A stretch of DNA of 64,000 nucleotides from the NCBI GenBank assembly GCA_033557465.1, contig CM066034.1, forward strand, positions 414,572,159 through 414,636,158, written 5' to 3'. A model generated the notes under the pieces. It did not search any database, was not told where the DNA came from, and worked only from the letters and a program-made list of their open reading frames with translations. Source of the DNA: Ichthyophis bannanicus (taxonomy: Eukaryota; Chordata; Amphibia; Gymnophiona; Ichthyophiidae). The position numbers and the translations under genes are program-made. Shown in pieces: positions 61,734 to 64,000 of this stretch (positions within the stretch are counted from its first letter, which is position 1; every line of letters begins with the position of its first letter).

Positions 61734-62867
61734 AAGCGGACTAACTACATCCCCTGGCTGATAAGAAGAAATCAGGCCCTCCAGGGGTACTTCAGAAGCT
61801 GCTCAGAAGCTGCCATGTAGGAAAAGCAGAATCCAGGTTTCAGGGATGAGGCATTTCACTTGCCACAGGTCAAACAACGTTTCCTGGAAGAAGACATAGA
61901 AAGTTAGAGAAAGTATCACCACTTAGGGCAAGTATCACAACAGGGCATACGAAGGCTGCGTCAGTCCGAAAGTGCACGTTAACTGCTGTTTTACATTACG
62001 CGTGTTTTCAGGCGCTAGGGAAGAAACATGCGTTAGAGTCACTTGGGTGGAACACACGTTAGGACTGTGTGATAAGAGTCACACAATCGGAAAAAACGTT
62101 ACTAACTTGTGCAGAAAAATGGCAGGAAACCTCCACACCGCACAAGCAGTCCACTCCAAACTGTTTCCCAAGAAGACAGAATCGGGAACCCCCAACAAGG
62201 TACTCACACCCTGAGGGCCCCAGGCAGAGAATTCTTGCCAGGTTCAGCTTTACTCCCCTTAAATTGTTTCACTGGCTTGGTTTTGCTGCATTGCGTTTAA
62301 GGTGGCTGGCAGGAAGATCCCTCTGAGAGCCTTCTGCAATCTTCAAGAGAGATCAGGGAGGGAAAGAGGAGGAGGGAGGCTGCTTCCATATCCTTCCAAA
62401 TCCTTCCAATTTGTGGCTGCTCAACAGGTCCTACTGAGAAGAATGTGGAGCTGAACCATTTTTTCCTCCTCCTATGGCTACCAAAAAGACCGCAGTCTAG
62501 TGGAGCCTTCCACGTTGCGTTCAAGTGAGAGAGTCACTTTTCTGTACTCAAGATGGTTGTTCACAAGCATTTAATCAATCTCTTTTCCTCTCAATCCACA
62601 GATTTTCAACATAGAGAAGAAAATCCATCCACCATCTGCTGGAGACAAAGAAATACTAAAGGGATCTCTGGTGGCTGAGGCGAATAAACGCATAGGAGTG
62701 ATATCATTGAAACCTGGGCTTTTCATTGGTTCTTTGTCTCCACCAATCTGTTGGTAGGGGAACCCAACCCACTTGTCTGGACTGGGCTAGCAGGACAATA
62801 TGGAATTTCACTTAAGCTATAAACATCACAGTTTGCGCAAAAGGAGAAAAAGATCCAAAAGACCTAG
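61734..62867 (-). repeat. DIRS C2 leader and sense-5' terminal repeat
   Basis: No coding sequence. The terminal repeat proper is about 62700-62815; bases 62816-62867 are short flanking sequence before the CR1 tail. Confidence 0.5.
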
Positions 62868-64000
62868 AAACATAGAAACATAGACACATAGAAATATGAT
62901 GACAGAAAAAGACCACATGGCCTATCTAGTCTGTCCTTCCATATCAACAACTACAACAGTCCCCTTTTTACATTTAGAGATCATCTGTGTTTGTCCCATG
63001 CTTTTTTGAATTCAGTTACTGTCCTCATCTCTACCACCTCCACTGGGAGACTATTCCATGGATCCAATACTCTTTCCGTAAAGAAATATTTCCACATATC
63101 ACTCCTGAATCTATCTCCCTTCACCCTCATCCCATGTCCCCTCGTAGCAGAACTTGCTTTCAATTGAAAGAGGCTCTCTCCCTGAACATTTATGCCACGG
63201 AAGTATTTAAACATCTCAATCATATCACCTCTATCCTGCCTTTCCTCTAAGGTGTACATATTAAGATCCTTAAGTCTGTCCTTATATGCTTTATAATGAA
63301 GACCACTAATCATTTTAGTAGCCACCCTCTGCACCGACTCCATCCTGTTCACATCCTTTTGAAGGTGCGGTCTCCAGAATTGCACACTATACTCGTAATG
63401 AGGTCGCACCAAAGACTTATAGAAAGGCATTATTACCTCCTTTTTTCTGCTAGCCATTCCTCTCCGTATGCACCCAAGCATCCTTCTAGCTTTTTCCGTC
63501 ATCTTTTCTACCTGTTTAGCTACTTTAAGATCATCAGACACAACCACGCCTAGGTCCCGCTCTTCTTTAGTGGACAAAAGTACTTCACCCCCTATACTAT
63601 ATTGCTCCCTTGGATTGCTGCAGCCCAAATGCATGACCTTACATTTTTTAACATTAAATCCCAGCTGCCAAATTCTAGACTATTCTTCAAGTTTAGCTAG
63701 ATCCCTCCTCATGTTATCTACACCTTCCTGGGTGTCTACTCTATTGCAGATTTTGGTATCATCCGCAAAGAGGCAAACCTTACGCGACACCCCTTCCGCT
63801 ATATCACTAACAAAGATGTTAAAAAGAATCGGACCAAGGACAGATCCCTGGGGCACACCACTGGTAACATCCTTCTCCTCAGAGTGAGCTCCATTTACTT
63901 GTACTCTTTGTCGCCTCCCACCCAACAAATTTCTAACCCAAGCAGTAACTTTAGGGTCCATCCCTAGGGTGCTCAGTTTGTTTATAAGTCGCCTGTGAGG
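62868..64000 (-). mobile_element. CR1 LINE, 3' part, running off the window
   Basis: The 3' end carries octamer repeats (TTTCTATG-type on the minus strand, 62868-62900), the CR1 hallmark. The 3' UTR (62900-62990) matches the split 3' UTR of the first CR1 (46590-46612 plus 52207-52239). The coding part continues to the right edge. Confidence 0.9.
62981..63961 (-). pseudogene. CR1 ORF2 C-terminal half (reverse transcriptase)
   Basis: 63961-63680: MDPKVTAWVRNLL, QGSVLGPILFNIFVSDIA and the active site LFADDTKICNRVDTQ. Near 63680 a stop (TAG) changes the reading, after which 63634-62981 is open for 217 codons: HLGCSNPREQYSIGG, RDLGVVVSDDLKVAKQ, RPHYEYSVQFWRPHLQ, RGHGMRVKGDRFRSD and WNSLPVEVVEMRT. 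Better preserved than the first CR1 copy. Confidence 0.85.

Larger units (their letters stand above)
57831..62815 (-). mobile_element. DIRS family C copy 2 (C2): sense-5' part with Gag and reverse transcriptase, split by P3
   Basis: Right terminus at about 62700-62815 ('ttggttctttgtctccacc', 'acccaacccacttgtctgg', 'gggctagcagg') is the inverse of the C1 left terminus (36210-36300). In sense: terminal repeat, leader, Gag (61733-61044), the intervening region with P3, and reverse transcriptase (58660-57835). RNase H, methyltransferase-like module and recombinase are absent here; C1 carries the recombinase. Confidence 0.7.

Overview
The window looks like one stretch of intron from a large vertebrate genome, almost completely filled with nested transposable elements. 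The only host coding sequence I can support is one 168-bp exon at 18394-18561 on the minus strand. It has consensus splice sites and encodes part of a fibronectin type III domain that closely resembles the neuronal adhesion receptor DSCAM. The element mix (three DIRS families, Penelope-like elements with long inverted arms, CR1, L2, L1, RTE/BovB-like and PIF/Harbinger-like elements) suggests an amphibian, possibly a caecilian. That organism call is an inference; the vertebrate call is firm.

Layout, left to right. 1-290: tail of a LINE with a restriction-like endonuclease (minus). 297-4070: DIRS A1, which has lost gag, followed head-to-tail by a 98-bp DIRS remnant (4071-4168). 4327-4454: foldback MITE. 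5241-18125: DIRS B1, interrupted by an L2 LINE (6472-8640), an L1 LINE (9574-12642, exact 16-bp target duplication) and a Penelope-type foldback P1 (14806-17682, exact 16-bp duplication). 18126-19517: host intron with the exon. 19518-32595: an old DIRS C copy split by a CORE-SINE and an RTE LINE. The RTE 3' end is split by a Harbinger-like transposon (23504-31988, TAA duplication), which is itself split by DIRS A2 (23699-29389). 32580-35171: repeats, a 258-bp foldback and a minisatellite. 35172-35720: second restriction-endonuclease LINE fragment. 36179-37775: DIRS C1. 37776-52239: a CR1 LINE whose 5' leader holds Penelope element P2 (38234-42706, itself carrying a solo LTR at 39257-40190) and whose 3' UTR holds DIRS A3 (46613-52206). 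52240-57456: DIRS B2. 57457-57830: CR1-like fragment. 57831-62815: DIRS C2 with Penelope-type foldback P3 (59295-60819). 62868-64000: 3' part of another CR1, running off the window.

Within the DIRS elements the order in sense is inverted terminal repeat, Gag with an N-terminal zinc knuckle, reverse transcriptase, RNase H, a methyltransferase-like module, tyrosine recombinase, internal complementary region and inverted terminal repeat. Family A still shows all of these. Family B keeps a long Gag but has lost the polymerase and recombinase. Family C is old and fragmentary. All DIRS copies lie on the minus strand, the same sense as the host exon, whereas the larger LINEs mostly lie on the plus strand.

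The most interesting signals are: the shared design of the three Penelope-type insertions (long inverted arms, a 38-49 nt tail at one end only, 14-16 bp duplications); hammerhead-ribozyme-like motifs in their arms; a Gag-only DIRS lineage; and a very long second open frame over the DIRS polymerase.
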